The notes beneath the pieces were generated by a model that saw only the letters and a list, made by a program, of their open reading frames with translations, made no database searches and was not told where the DNA came from. Positions 33,244 through 41,305 of a stretch of DNA of 42,753 bases are shown here, in pieces. Numbering within the stretch: the stretch's first letter is position 1; each line of letters starts with the position of its first letter. The stretch is from Streptomyces xantholiticus. Its GTDB lineage: Bacteria > Actinomycetota > Actinomycetes > Streptomycetales > Streptomycetaceae. The stretch covers positions 1 through 42,753 of the forward strand of contig NZ_BMWB01000032.1 of the NCBI RefSeq assembly GCF_014651015.1. Reading direction: 5' to 3'. Position numbers and translations under genes: made by a program.

Positions 33244-35679
33244 GTGGCTGATTACCAGGCAGCGCTGCGGGAGCTCGGTGAGGCCCTCACCGAACTGAAG
33301 CGGCGGCGCGGGGCCCCCTCCTACGACCGGATCCGTACCCGCGGGGTGTTCTTGTTCGGCGAGTCGTCGGCGTTGTCGAAGGCATCGATGAGTCTCATGT
33401 TCGCCGGGCAGAGCGGCCCGATCTCACTGGACCGGCTGCTGTGGCTGGTGCGCACGCTGTTGTCCTACGACGGCGGCGTAGAGATAGACCCGCCCGGGCG
33501 GCATGATCAGGAATTGGAGCCGTGGCTGGAGCGGTGGAGCACCCTTGAAGCTTGCCGCACCGCTCGCCGCCGGCAGACGTCCCATCCGAAGACTGAGCGC
33601 CCGAAGGCGGCAGCGGCGACCAACCCGCCCTCGCTTCAGGATCTCCCGAAACCGTTCGCGCCCAACTCCACCGACCAAGAGTTACCACAGCAGGATGGAC
33701 CGGCCGACACGCCGTCGCAGTCCGCCCACGTGGTGATCAATAGAGGCGCCTCGGACAACGACACCACCGAGGATCCGGGGCCCGCTCGCCATCCGGAGCC
33801 GACGCCGGAGCCGGAGCAAAAGCCGAGGTGGTGGCGGCGCAAGCGAACGGTGTGTGCCGCCGTCGGCCTGATGGTGCTGGTTGCCGCGGCGGGCATCGTG
33901 GGTTTGGACGGCGATGACGATGGCACTCCCGCCCCCGAGCGGCCGGATGCGAAGCTGCCCACCTGCACGGGCCGGGCCACCGAGACACTGCGGATCGCCT
34001 CCTCGACGGACAAGTCCGCCGTCCTGAAGGAGCTGGCACGCAGGTACGCAAAGCGCTCGAGCCACGGCCAGTGTGTGCAGATCGCGGTGGACAGCATCGA
34101 TTCAGGCACGGCCATGCAGACGCTGGCCCGGGGATGGAACAAGACGGACGGCCCGCAGCCCGACGTATGGTCACCGGCCTCAAGGATCTGGTTGCCGATC
34201 GCCCGGCAGCGCGCTGAAGACAAGGCGCTCGACCGGCTTCCTGCGACCGCCGGCACCTCCATAGCCACCAGCCCGCTGACGATCGCCATGCCCGAGCCGA
34301 TGGCCAGGGCGCTGGGCTGGCCCACAAAGAGGATCGGGTGGAAGGATCTCGCGTCGTTCGCGGGCCAGCGGGATTTCTGGAAGAACCACGGCCACCCTGA
34401 GTGGGGTGCCTTCAAGCTCGGCAAGACCAACCCCGAATACTCGACCTCGGGACTGAACGCCACCATCGCTGCGTTCTTCACCAAGACCGGCACCTCGGCC
34501 GAGATGGCTCCCAAGCACCTGAAAGACACACAAAACCGCAAGCGCGTCCGCGACATCGAGAACGCCACGGTCCACTACGGCGACACCACCCTGACCTTCC
34601 TGGCCAACTTGCGCCGCGCCGACGACAGTAACCAGAGCACCTCCTACATCTCTGCCGTCACCGTCGAGGAGACCGCCGTCATCGCCTACAACAAGGGCTA
34701 CCCCTGCGGCAGTGACTCGGTTGAGCCCGGCTGCGAAAAGAAGAAGCCGCCGCACACCAAGCTCGTCGCCTTCTACCCCGACGACGGCACCCTCTACAGC
34801 GATCACCCCTATACCCCGCTGAACGGCCTGCGGGCAGCGCAGGAGGCCGTCGCCGATGACTTTCGCGCCTACCTGGCCGGCAGCCACGCCCAGGAGCGCT
34901 TCACCGCACTGGGCTTCCGCATCGACCCGGCCAAGGCCACCGCGCAGATCACCCAGCAAAACGGAGCTCAGCCCAGCGCCACCCCCGAACAGTTGGAGGC
35001 GCCCGCACCCGATGTCCTGGACAAGCTGCTGGTCGCCTGGCGTGAGTTACGCAAGCCCGCCAACGTGCTGATCCTGATGGACACCTCCGGCTCCATGAAC
35101 CAGGGCACCGGCAACCACCCGGACCGGCTCCCCGAAGAACCGAGCAAGCTCGACCTCATCAAGGACGCTCACGGACCGCTCCTCGACGGCTTCACCGACC
35201 AGGACAGGGTCGGTCTATGGAGCTTCTCCGACAGCCGTAAGGTCCACCAAGCGCTTTCACCCATGGGCGCCACGACCAGCGCAGGAAAGACCCACCGAGA
35301 CGACCTCGAGGCCAGCATCCAGAGTCTCAAGCCCGAGGGTGCGACTGCGCTCTACGACGTCATTGACGACGCCGTTAGGGAGCTACGCCGCGACTACGAC
35401 CCGAGCGCCATCAACGCCGTCGTCGTCCTGACCGACGGTCGCAACGAACCTGCGGACACGCCTCCTCCGCTCGAGACCCTGCTTGGCCGCATCGGTGACC
35501 CCGATGAACCGGCTGTCCGGGTCTTCACCATCGCCTACAGCAGCAGCGCCGACGAGAAGGCCACGAAAGGCAAGACCCCACTCCAAGACATCGCCGCAGC
35601 TACCCATGCCCGCGCCTATAACGCGCGCGACCCCAAGACCATCAGCAAGGTCCTGACGAATGTGATCTCCAACTTCTGA
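33244..35679 (+). CDS. membrane-anchored substrate-binding and VWA protein with cytoplasmic helical N-terminus
   Basis: 811 residues from the GTG at 33244, preceded by GGGGGGAC. Residues 1-85 (YQAALRELGEALTELKRRRG ... DRLLWLVRTLLSYDGG) resemble the degenerate Xre-like helical domains at the start of many Streptomyces signalling proteins. A long Pro/Thr/Glu-rich linker follows, then WWRRKR and one membrane helix at about 202-220. Outside, about 235-590 is a solute-binding fold (TLRIASSTDKSAVLKELARR ... VDSIDSGTAMQTLARGW ... QPDVWSPASRIWLPIA). From about 600 a VWA domain carries the MIDAS LMDTSGSMNQ (residue 613), GATALYD and VVLTDGRNE. The topology links an extracellular ligand/metal-dependent binding part to an intracellular helical domain. 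The gene is intact and alone. Confidence 0.88.
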   Translation: MADYQAALRELGEALTELKRRRGAPSYDRIRTRGVFLFGESSALSKASMSLMFAGQSGPISLDRLLWLVRTLLSYDGGVEIDPPGRHDQELEPWLERWSTLEACRTARRRQTSHPKTERPKAAAATNPPSLQDLPKPFAPNSTDQELPQQDGPADTPSQSAHVVINRGASDNDTTEDPGPARHPEPTPEPEQKPRWWRRKRTVCAAVGLMVLVAAAGIVGLDGDDDGTPAPERPDAKLPTCTGRATETLRIASSTDKSAVLKELARRYAKRSSHGQCVQIAVDSIDSGTAMQTLARGWNKTDGPQPDVWSPASRIWLPIARQRAEDKALDRLPATAGTSIATSPLTIAMPEPMARALGWPTKRIGWKDLASFAGQRDFWKNHGHPEWGAFKLGKTNPEYSTSGLNATIAAFFTKTGTSAEMAPKHLKDTQNRKRVRDIENATVHYGDTTLTFLANLRRADDSNQSTSYISAVTVEETAVIAYNKGYPCGSDSVEPGCEKKKPPHTKLVAFYPDDGTLYSDHPYTPLNGLRAAQEAVADDFRAYLAGSHAQERFTALGFRIDPAKATAQITQQNGAQPSATPEQLEAPAPDVLDKLLVAWRELRKPANVLILMDTSGSMNQGTGNHPDRLPEEPSKLDLIKDAHGPLLDGFTDQDRVGLWSFSDSRKVHQALSPMGATTSAGKTHRDDLEASIQSLKPEGATALYDVIDDAVRELRRDYDPSAINAVVVLTDGRNEPADTPPPLETLLGRIGDPDEPAVRVFTIAYSSSADEKATKGKTPLQDIAAATHARAYNARDPKTISKVLTNVISNF

Positions 35680-35942
35680 CCTCGTACGGGGACATCCACC
35701 CGGGACGACCCGCGACCGGCAGCCCGGCCGCTGACGCGGCGGGCGTACTCGGTGCAGATCAGGCCAGCCAGGTCGAACATGAGCGAGAGGCCCCAGGCCA
35801 GCTTCTCGTTCATGCCCCAGGCGGCGAGCTTGCCGCTGATGGACCAGACATCGGCGGCGAGCATCAGCACAAGGACGATGAGCCATGCGGCGCGTACAGG
35901 GCGGCCGATACGGCGTGCCCGGGTAAGCTGCTGCTCAGCCAT
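35616..35942 (-). CDS. small membrane protein, possibly DUF2637-like
   Basis: 108 residues from the ATG at 35942, with GGAGAG eight bases before it. Basic start MAEQQLTRARRIGRPVRA, helix 1 AWLIVLVLMLAADVWSISG, helix 2 LAWGLSLMFDLAGLICTEYA, then a basic tail (RRVSGRAAGRGSSR). The layout recalls the first half of DUF2637 membrane proteins found near actinomycete replication and transfer genes, but the match is loose. The last 64 bases overlap the end of the SBP-VWA gene on the other strand, so the natural end may be earlier or lost. Confidence 0.5.
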   Translation of the reverse strand: MAEQQLTRARRIGRPVRAAWLIVLVLMLAADVWSISGKLAAWGMNEKLAWGLSLMFDLAGLICTEYARRVSGRAAGRGSSRVDVPVRGQKLEITFVRTLLMVLGSRAL

Positions 35943-36131
35943 GGAGGTCACTCTCCGGCGGTCAGAGCCCCGTTGGTGTGTCCAGCACCTGCGGGGCTCA
36001 TTCAGTTGTGGGGCGTCGTCGGAGCCGTCGGGCTCGTCGTGACGCGGTGTCAGGTGGGCGCCACGCGTTGAGGGGTGCCCGACACCGGGCGTCGTGGGCA
36101 GACCTACGCTCCGGCGGGGACGTGGTCCGGC

Positions 36132-36413
36132 ATGGCGGACGAGGTGGACGACGCGGCCCGGACAGCGGCGGACGAGACGATCGCCGCGGTGCGCGTTGCG
36201 CTGCGCCTGCTGGAGTCGGTGCCGCATGCGACGGTGCGGGCGAAGGCGGTCGGCCTGGTGCTGGCCGAGTGGCCGGAGTTGCACCGGCTGCCGAAGGAGA
36301 TCAGGCAGCAAGCGGCGCAGACGATGAACGATCAGGGTCTCGTCTTCCCGGAGATCGGCCGGCTGATCGGGACGGATCGGTCACGGGTGTGGCGAATCGC
36401 GAAGGGCATATGA
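36132..36413 (+). CDS. small HTH DNA-binding protein
   Basis: 93 residues from the ATG at 36132 (an upstream GTG at 36075 would add 19 poorly biased codons). The body is helical: TAADETIAAVRVALRLLESV, TVRAKAVGLVLAEWPELHRL, and ends in GLVFPEIGRLIGTDRSRVWR then IAKGI, a sigma-region-4-like helix-turn-helix (EIGRLIGTDRSRVWRI). Such proteins occur in Streptomyces plasmid gene sets; the target is unknown. Confidence 0.7.
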   Translation: MADEVDDAARTAADETIAAVRVALRLLESVPHATVRAKAVGLVLAEWPELHRLPKEIRQQAAQTMNDQGLVFPEIGRLIGTDRSRVWRIAKGI

Positions 36414-36486
36414 CGGTATGTGCACGTTCTGCGTCCAGGTAGACGCTCGGCGTGCTGTGAACGACAGCGCGGCGCACGATGGGGGC

Positions 36487-36711
36487 ATGAGCGCACCGAT
36501 CGTCGTGCACCGGCCGTCCCCGATGGGAGGCCGCCAGGTGACCGTGCGCTTGCACGACCGTGACGAGGTCCTCCTCGGTACCGCGTACTCCGATCACGAC
36601 CTGGTGGTGTTCCTCGAGGCTGCGGGCTTCGATGATCCAGGCCGGATCATTGACGACTCGAAATGGGTTGAGTGGCGCGGCGTCGATGCTCATCGGTGGG
36701 ACGCAGGGTGA
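36487..36711 (+). CDS. unknown 74-residue protein
   Basis: ATG at 36487 directly after GGGGGC. Reads MSAPIVVHRPSPMGGRQVTV, RLHDRDEVLLGTAYSDHDLV, VFLEAAGFDDPGRIID and WVEWRGVDAHRWDAG. A compact alpha/beta protein with no motif I know. It looks intact. It follows the HTH gene by 73 bases and may share its transcript. Confidence 0.65.
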   Translation: MSAPIVVHRPSPMGGRQVTVRLHDRDEVLLGTAYSDHDLVVFLEAAGFDDPGRIIDDSKWVEWRGVDAHRWDAG

Positions 36712-36912
36712 CGATGCGCCAACCGGGGGAGTGGCATCGCAGGGTTGGCAGTGTGGCGCGTGGCGCAGCCGTGGCCTCAGGGTCAGGATGGCTCGAGTGC
36801 TGTCTCACGCCCTCGAGGGGCTACAGCGTGGAGGCACTCGCGCCCTCGGACTAGTTTCCGCTCGCCCATCAGGGGCGCGCCCCAGTGCTGATCGATGAGC
36901 AGGGAGTGCCAG

Positions 36913-37116
36913 ATGAAAGGGGAACCGCCGGAACCCCAGGAATGGCACCGCACTCACCTTCCGGGCCTGGAGGTGCGCAGGAGCGCGACCGGTCTCGTGG
37001 CCATGAGGCTCCTGGGTTGGGAAGAGGTCCTGCCGCTATCCGTGATCAGAATCGCGACCGCTGACCCGCCGCCGCTCCAGCGCGGCGTTGCGCCATGGAG
37101 GCCATGGAGCGGTTGA
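36913..37116 (+). CDS. unknown 67-residue protein
   Basis: ATG at 36913 with AGGGAG seven bases upstream. MKGEPPEPQEWHRTHLPGLE, VRRSATGLVAMRLLGWEEVL, PLSVIRIATADPPPLQ. Beta-rich, no motif. The ribosome site and codon use support a real small gene; 36712-36912 holds nothing else recognisable. Confidence 0.5.
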   Translation: MKGEPPEPQEWHRTHLPGLEVRRSATGLVAMRLLGWEEVLPLSVIRIATADPPPLQRGVAPWRPWSG

Positions 37117-37274
37117 CTCCCGCCTGACCCGTCAGCCCTGAGTGCGTATTTCTGATCCTCAGGCGTCTCACGCGAAAGGCGCCCGCATCGACTGGTCGAA
37201 GAAGCCCTAACCACGTGCAGCAGCCCGGAGCCCCTGCCGCCGTGCGGTCCAACACAATGGTTGAGGATGGAATC

Positions 37275-37729
37275 ATGGCAGGAGAAGCAGGCGAGATCGC
37301 TCTGAGCAAGCAAGACCTTCGTGAGGTCACCGCGTTCGCTGCGGCATGTGCGGAAGTGGTGCTCGAGATATTCGAAGCCGATCAGCCGGACGACTCAAGG
37401 CAGCCAAGAGCGCGGACACTGCGGCTGCGCGCGAGGCAGCTCGGGCAGCGATGTCTGCGGCAGGCGCCGCCTACTTGCATCCCCTGGCCAATGCCACCCA
37501 GGTCAAACACATTCTCGGAGCAGGCGCTCACGCGGCCAGAGCAGCCGAACTCGCTGGCGACAACCCGACTATCGGTGCCGAACACGTTGAACAAACGGTG
37601 CATCGTGCGCCACTGGTCGTCGTTGACGTGCTCAAACGCTTCCCAGCGGCACCAGGTGGCGGTGGACGGGTTGGTGAATTGATCCGCATGTTGGATGCTG
37701 ACCTTCGTTCCTTCACCCTGACTGAATGA
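37275..37729 (+). pseudogene. Imm-5-like putative immunity protein, frameshifted
   Basis: ATG at 37275 with GAGGA eight bases before. The start, IALSKQDLREVTAFAAACAE then VVLEIFEADQPDD, and after a one-base shift near 37390, ARAAMSAAGAAYLHPLANAT, QVKHILGAGAHAARAAELAG, VVVDVLKRFPAAPGGGGRVG and LIRMLDADLRS fit the 'putative immunity protein' family of Streptomyces (Imm-5-like). Compared with that family the segment around the shift also looks shortened by some 30 residues. No cognate toxin gene is next to it. Confidence 0.65.
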
Positions 37730-37771
37730 CTTTCAGCATCCAGATGACGCGGCCTCCTGAGTGAGTGTGGC

Positions 37772-38037
37772 GTGCGACGAGGGCCGTGCGAGGAGATCCG
37801 CAAGGTGCTGCGGGAGACCGGGTGCAGGGAGTTCGGCGGTGCGGACGGTGGGTTCGCGGTCGAGGGCGGGGAGAGCGGGGCGCCCTTCCTGGTGGCTTGC
37901 GGGGTCGACGGGCGGGCGGAAGTAGAGCAGGAGATGCGGCGGTGTCGGCAGGCGCTGGCCGGTGCGGGCATGCGCGTCGAGTCGGCCCCGAGGACGGCAA
38001 GGCCCTGCTGGTGTGGGTGCCGGGTACGGCGATGTAG
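37772..38037 (+). pseudogene. small unknown protein, frameshift near the end
   Basis: From 37772 the coding-like frame reads CEEIRKVLRETGCREFGGAD, GGFAVEGGESGAPFLVACGV, EVEQEMRRCRQALAGAGMRV; near 37985 a one-base change is needed to reach PEDGKALLVWVPGTAM and the stop at 38035-38037. Joined, about 88 residues, an alpha/beta protein common beside Streptomyces plasmid-type genes. Function unknown. The start is uncertain (several GTGs between 37757 and 37772). Confidence 0.5.
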
Positions 38038-38060
38038 CAGGGCACCGGCGCTCGAGGTGG

Positions 38061-38462
38061 TCAGGTGAGGGTTTCGGGGACAGCGCGGGCCAGTGGTTCG
38101 AGGTCTGCGTACAGGGCGGCGTGCAGCGCGGCGGCCAGTTCGCGGGCCCGCTGCTCGTTGGCGATGTCGTACAGCACGATGTACACCGGTCCGGGGGAGG
38201 AGTCGGGGAGGATCTGGCGGGAGCGGATCAGGCGGATGACCGCGGTACGGACGGCGTGGTACACGGTGTCGTCGACGGTGTGCTGCGGGGCGGTGATCGT
38301 GTCGGCTTTGACCGTCCAGTGGTGCCCTTGGCGTTCGACGGCGACGAACACGGTCTGCTGTCGCTTGGCGGCCTTGTACGCGGCGTTGAAGGCGTCGATG
38401 CCCGTGGCGTCCGGGATGAGGTCGGCGGGGCACGGAGCGGGCAGCGGCTGCATGGGCAGCAT
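38061..38462 (-). CDS. unknown 133-residue protein
   Basis: Starts at ATG 38462 or 38453. LIPDATGIDAFNAAYKAAKR, QQTVFVAVERQGHHWTVKAD, YHAVRTAVIRLIRSRQILPD, VYIVLYDIANEQRARELAAA. It looks like a mixed alpha/beta protein without catalytic signature. The upstream gene's stop (38467) is five bases before the start, so the two form an operon. It lies tail-to-tail with the preceding plus-strand fragment. Confidence 0.65.
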   Translation of the reverse strand: MLPMQPLPAPCPADLIPDATGIDAFNAAYKAAKRQQTVFVAVERQGHHWTVKADTITAPQHTVDDTVYHAVRTAVIRLIRSRQILPDSSPGPVYIVLYDIANEQRARELAAALHAALYADLEPLARAVPETLT

Positions 38463-38466
38463 CGTG

Positions 38467-38847
38467 TCAGGCCGGCGCGTAGGGGAACGGTGACAGGGGG
38501 CGGGGCGTGTCGGGGTGGCTGCTGAGCCGGCTGGGCGTGAGCGCACAGCAGCAGGTTCGGCCCTCTTGCGGAGCCATCGCGTCGTAGGGGTGAGGCGGCT
38601 GCCTGGTCTTGGGGAACACCGGGACGAACGCCTCGGCCACGCGCTCGACGACCTGCGCACCGCCGTAGTGGCCGTCGAGGGTGACAGCACCTGCGTCGAT
38701 GCCGACGCGAAGGGCTGCTGCTGAGATGACCGCCGAGATATGAACTCGACCGACGAAGGACGTGCCGTGTTGCTCGGGCCTCCGGGGCGCAGTCGTGGCC
38801 CTGCCTCTGGTGGAGGTCAGGGCCACGAGTCGCGAGGGAGATGACAT
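38467..38847 (-). CDS. unknown small protein, operon partner
   Basis: The body has good codon bias: GRVHISAVISAAALRVGIDA, GAVTLDGHYGGAQVVERVAE, AFVPVFPKTRQPPHPYDAM, and a Pro/Ser-rich tail with three adjacent Cys (RTCCCALTP). The start is uncertain; ATG 38847 gives 126 residues but the first 35 are less convincing. It ends five bases before the next gene. Function unknown. Confidence 0.5.
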   Translation of the reverse strand: MSSPSRLVALTSTRGRATTAPRRPEQHGTSFVGRVHISAVISAAALRVGIDAGAVTLDGHYGGAQVVERVAEAFVPVFPKTRQPPHPYDAMAPQEGRTCCCALTPSRLSSHPDTPRPLSPFPYAPA

Positions 38848-38936
38848 GCCCTGGCGGGCATGTGGTCGAGGTGATCAGTCGCCTGGCGGCGGGTGTCGGC
38901 GTGGAATGGCCGGGGCTTGGCCGCGCAGGGTCACGT

Positions 38937-40400
38937 TCATGTCCTGGCGGCCGGCGTCAGTGTCTGGCCGGGGATGACGCTGAGGCCTTCCAGGTGCTCC
39001 AGTTCTGAGGGCCAGCCGGACCTGCTGTGTTTCCTGCAGATGGTGGTGGTGGAGGGCTCGTAGGTGTCGTCCCCGGCGAAGGTGGCGGTGTAGCAGGTCT
39101 CGTTGTCCTGTTTGCGCGGGACCTTGCAGGTGGCCTTGCCTCTGGTGTCGGTGGTGTCGGTGCACAGCGAGAGGGATTCGGTGGTGAAGTCGATGGGCTT
39201 GCCTGCCAGGGGCTGGCCCTCGGCGGTCAGTCTGGCCTGCAGAGTGAGGCCATCCCTGCCCCCGGCGCCCAGGGCGTCCAGGGCGTCCTTCCCCTTCTTC
39301 TTCTCCAGCCTCAGCGTCAGCCTGGTCGGGGTCCGCTCCGCGGTGACGGTCCCGATCGCCACCCCAGTGGGGCCCTCTCCGACGGGGATGGGGTCTCCGA
39401 TGGCGGCGTTGGTGGCGGTGTCGATCAGCGAGACGGTGTTATCACCGGCGTTGGTGACGTAGACGCGGGTGCCGTCCGGGGTGACCGCCACGTCCCTGGG
39501 GCCGCTGCCGACGGGGATGGTGGTGGTGACGGTGTTGGTGGCCGTGTCGATCACCGACACGTTGTCATCGATGCTGTTGGCGACGTAGACGCGGGTGCCG
39601 TCCGGGGTGACCACCACACCTAGGGGGCCGCTGCCGACGGGGATGGTGGTGGTGACGGTGTTGGTGGCGGTGTCGATCACCGTCACGCTGCCCAAGAAGA
39701 TGCCGGTGGTGATGTAGACGCGGGTGCCGTCCGGGGTGACTGCCACGCCATCAGGCTCGATGCCGACGGGGATGGTGGTGGTGACGGTGTTGGTGGCGGT
39801 GTCGATCACCGACACGTCGTTCGAGAGGCGGTTGGTGACGTAGACGCGGGAGCCATCCGGGGTAACCGCCACACCAACAGGGCGGTTGCCGACGGGGATG
39901 GTGGCGGTGACGGTGTTGGTGGCCGTGTCGATCACCGAGACATTGTTCGAGCCGATGTTGGCGACGTAGACGCGGGTACCGTCCGGGGTAACCACCAAGC
40001 CTCGAGGGCTGCTGCCGACGGGGATGGTGGTGATGACGGTGTTGGTGGCCGTGTCGATCACCGACACGTCGTCCGAGCCGGTGTTGGTAACGTAGACGCG
40101 GGTGCCGTCCGGGGTGATCGCCGCGTCGTCGGGAACGTCGCCGACGGGGATGGTGGTGGTGACGGTGTTGGTGGCCGTGTCGATCACCGACACGTCGTTC
40201 GAGTCGCTGTTGACGACGTAGGCGAAGGTTCCGGTCTGCGCGGCCGCGGGCGTGGCCACGGCAATCGGGAGGGCCAGGCCGGCCAAGACCGCAACTCCCG
40301 CCACCCAGGCCCGCAGCAGCGCCCTCCACGAACTTCCACCCCCGCGACTTCGCCCGGTACTTGCCTGATCCGGCGGCCCCCATACTGCGATACCCGACAT
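38937..40400 (-). CDS. secreted seven-bladed YVTN beta-propeller protein with Ig-like C-terminus
   Basis: 487 residues from the ATG at 40400, five bases after AGGAGG. A long signal peptide ends near TPAAAQ. Then come seven blades of about 42 residues with the pattern YV.N...N.VSVIDTATNTVT then IPVG..P..VAVTPDGTRV, the YVTN family. The last blade is divergent. About 360-455 is an Ig-like domain (TRLTLRLEKKKGKDALDALG ... GKPIDFTTESL) with two Cys pairs, followed by a short tail. Such proteins are extracellular binding or surface-layer-like proteins. The near-identical blades suggest recent internal duplication or gene conversion. Confidence 0.9.
   Translation of the reverse strand: MSGIAVWGPPDQASTGRSRGGGSSWRALLRAWVAGVAVLAGLALPIAVATPAAAQTGTFAYVVNSDSNDVSVIDTATNTVTTTIPVGDVPDDAAITPDGTRVYVTNTGSDDVSVIDTATNTVITTIPVGSSPRGLVVTPDGTRVYVANIGSNNVSVIDTATNTVTATIPVGNRPVGVAVTPDGSRVYVTNRLSNDVSVIDTATNTVTTTIPVGIEPDGVAVTPDGTRVYITTGIFLGSVTVIDTATNTVTTTIPVGSGPLGVVVTPDGTRVYVANSIDDNVSVIDTATNTVTTTIPVGSGPRDVAVTPDGTRVYVTNAGDNTVSLIDTATNAAIGDPIPVGEGPTGVAIGTVTAERTPTRLTLRLEKKKGKDALDALGAGGRDGLTLQARLTAEGQPLAGKPIDFTTESLSLCTDTTDTRGKATCKVPRKQDNETCYTATFAGDDTYEPSTTTICRKHSRSGWPSELEHLEGLSVIPGQTLTPAART
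39390..40225 (-). repeat. tandem 126-bp DNA repeats within the propeller gene
   Basis: The blade units share long identical DNA stretches, e.g. GTGTCGATCACCGACACG and GACGCGGGTGCCGTCCGGGG recur every 126 bases (129 in one unit). The first six units are the most alike. Similarity at silent positions suggests recent duplication or conversion and makes copy-number change likely. Confidence 0.8.
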
Positions 40401-40623
40401 CAAGACCTCCTGCAGTGCACGACACCGAAGTGTGTTCCGGTGTCCCGAATGAACTCGGCGATTGATGCCCCGTTATGGACGTCGGGGGTCGCCGCGGCTG
40501 AAGATCGCCGCGGCCGACGCTAAGCGCCGTGATCAGCACGCAGCCGCACACCACCCCGAATGCGGGCCGTATGGACGACTCGGACCCCCCTTCCGGACCC
40601 ACCGCCTCCGCCGCTCCACCCGC

Positions 40624-40773
40624 CGCACCTCGCCGGTCAGCCCGGCCGTGAGAAAGTTCCAGCGGACCGAGACGTTCGTCGACCTGCTCGGCGCGTTCCA
40701 CCGGTTCGTACGCGAGACGTCCAAGGCGGTACCGAAGGCTGCTGCGCGACCGGCCGCCGCGGCGGCACCGTAA
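40624..40773 (+). pseudogene. DUF6192-like C-terminal fragment
   Basis: RTSPVSPAVRKFQRTETFVD then LLGAFHRFVRETSKAVPK matches residues about 251-290 of the nearby DUF6192 protein (DTSPVAPAVRHIDRTVEFLD, LVTACHSFVAAAGRAVPG). No start codon or N-terminal part fits, and the end is a poly-Ala/Arg run. A detached, diverged copy. Confidence 0.55.
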
Positions 40774-40826
40774 GTGCCTGTTTTTAATCCCCAGTTCTGC
40801 GTAGCCTTGGGTCCTACGCTGGCGTG

Positions 40827-41138
40827 GTGTCCAAGGGCACCGGGCGGGCCGGGGAGAGGGACTGTCGGGCTTGTGGCGAACGGCTGAGGCCGGGTGCCCG
40901 GCCTGACGCCTTGTTCTGTTCTTCGGCGTGTCGGGCCAGGCAGTGGCGTACGGACCGGCGGCTGCGCAAGCGCCTGGCCGCCGTGCGGGGCGGGGTCGGT
41001 GAGGCCGAGTGTCCCGAGTGCGGGGCCCGGTGGGTGGCTGGCGTCGACCGGAGGTCGACGGCCCTGTTCTGTTCGGGCCGGTGCAAGGTGAGGGCTTGGC
41101 GGCGCCGGAAGGAAACGTTCGGCGAACGGTCACAGTGA
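40827..41138 (+). CDS. twin zinc-ribbon protein
   Basis: 103 residues. Two similar units: CRACGERLRPGARPDALFCS-SACRARQW and CPECGARWVAGVDRRSTALF-CSGRCKVRAW, each with CxxC...CxxxC spacing typical of treble-clef zinc binding, separated by a basic helix (RTDRRLRKRLAAVRGG). A DNA- or RNA-binding role is likely but not shown. TACGCT (40815-40820) lies six bases before the GTG at 40827 and no ribosome site is visible, so the mRNA may be leaderless; GTG 40824 is the alternative start. Intact. Confidence 0.75.
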   Translation: MSKGTGRAGERDCRACGERLRPGARPDALFCSSACRARQWRTDRRLRKRLAAVRGGVGEAECPECGARWVAGVDRRSTALFCSGRCKVRAWRRRKETFGERSQ

Positions 41139-41305
41139 CCGCATCGCGAACGCATCCTGAGCCCAACTTCGTTCAGCAACCGGTCATTTGCGGTCGTCCG
41201 TTGTGATCAGTGGATTTATGGTCTGACTCTCGGTGGTGAGCGGGTCGTGTTCACGTCACGGACGTCAGCTCCGTGCCCCGGCCCGCCTGGATGGTGAGAG
41301 CCGCC

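Noticed and set aside
39751..41166. A 471-codon minus-strand frame
   Set aside because: It is the propeller gene read in the wrong phase plus the antisense of the zinc-ribbon gene; the regular His/Arg repeats reflect the DNA repeats.
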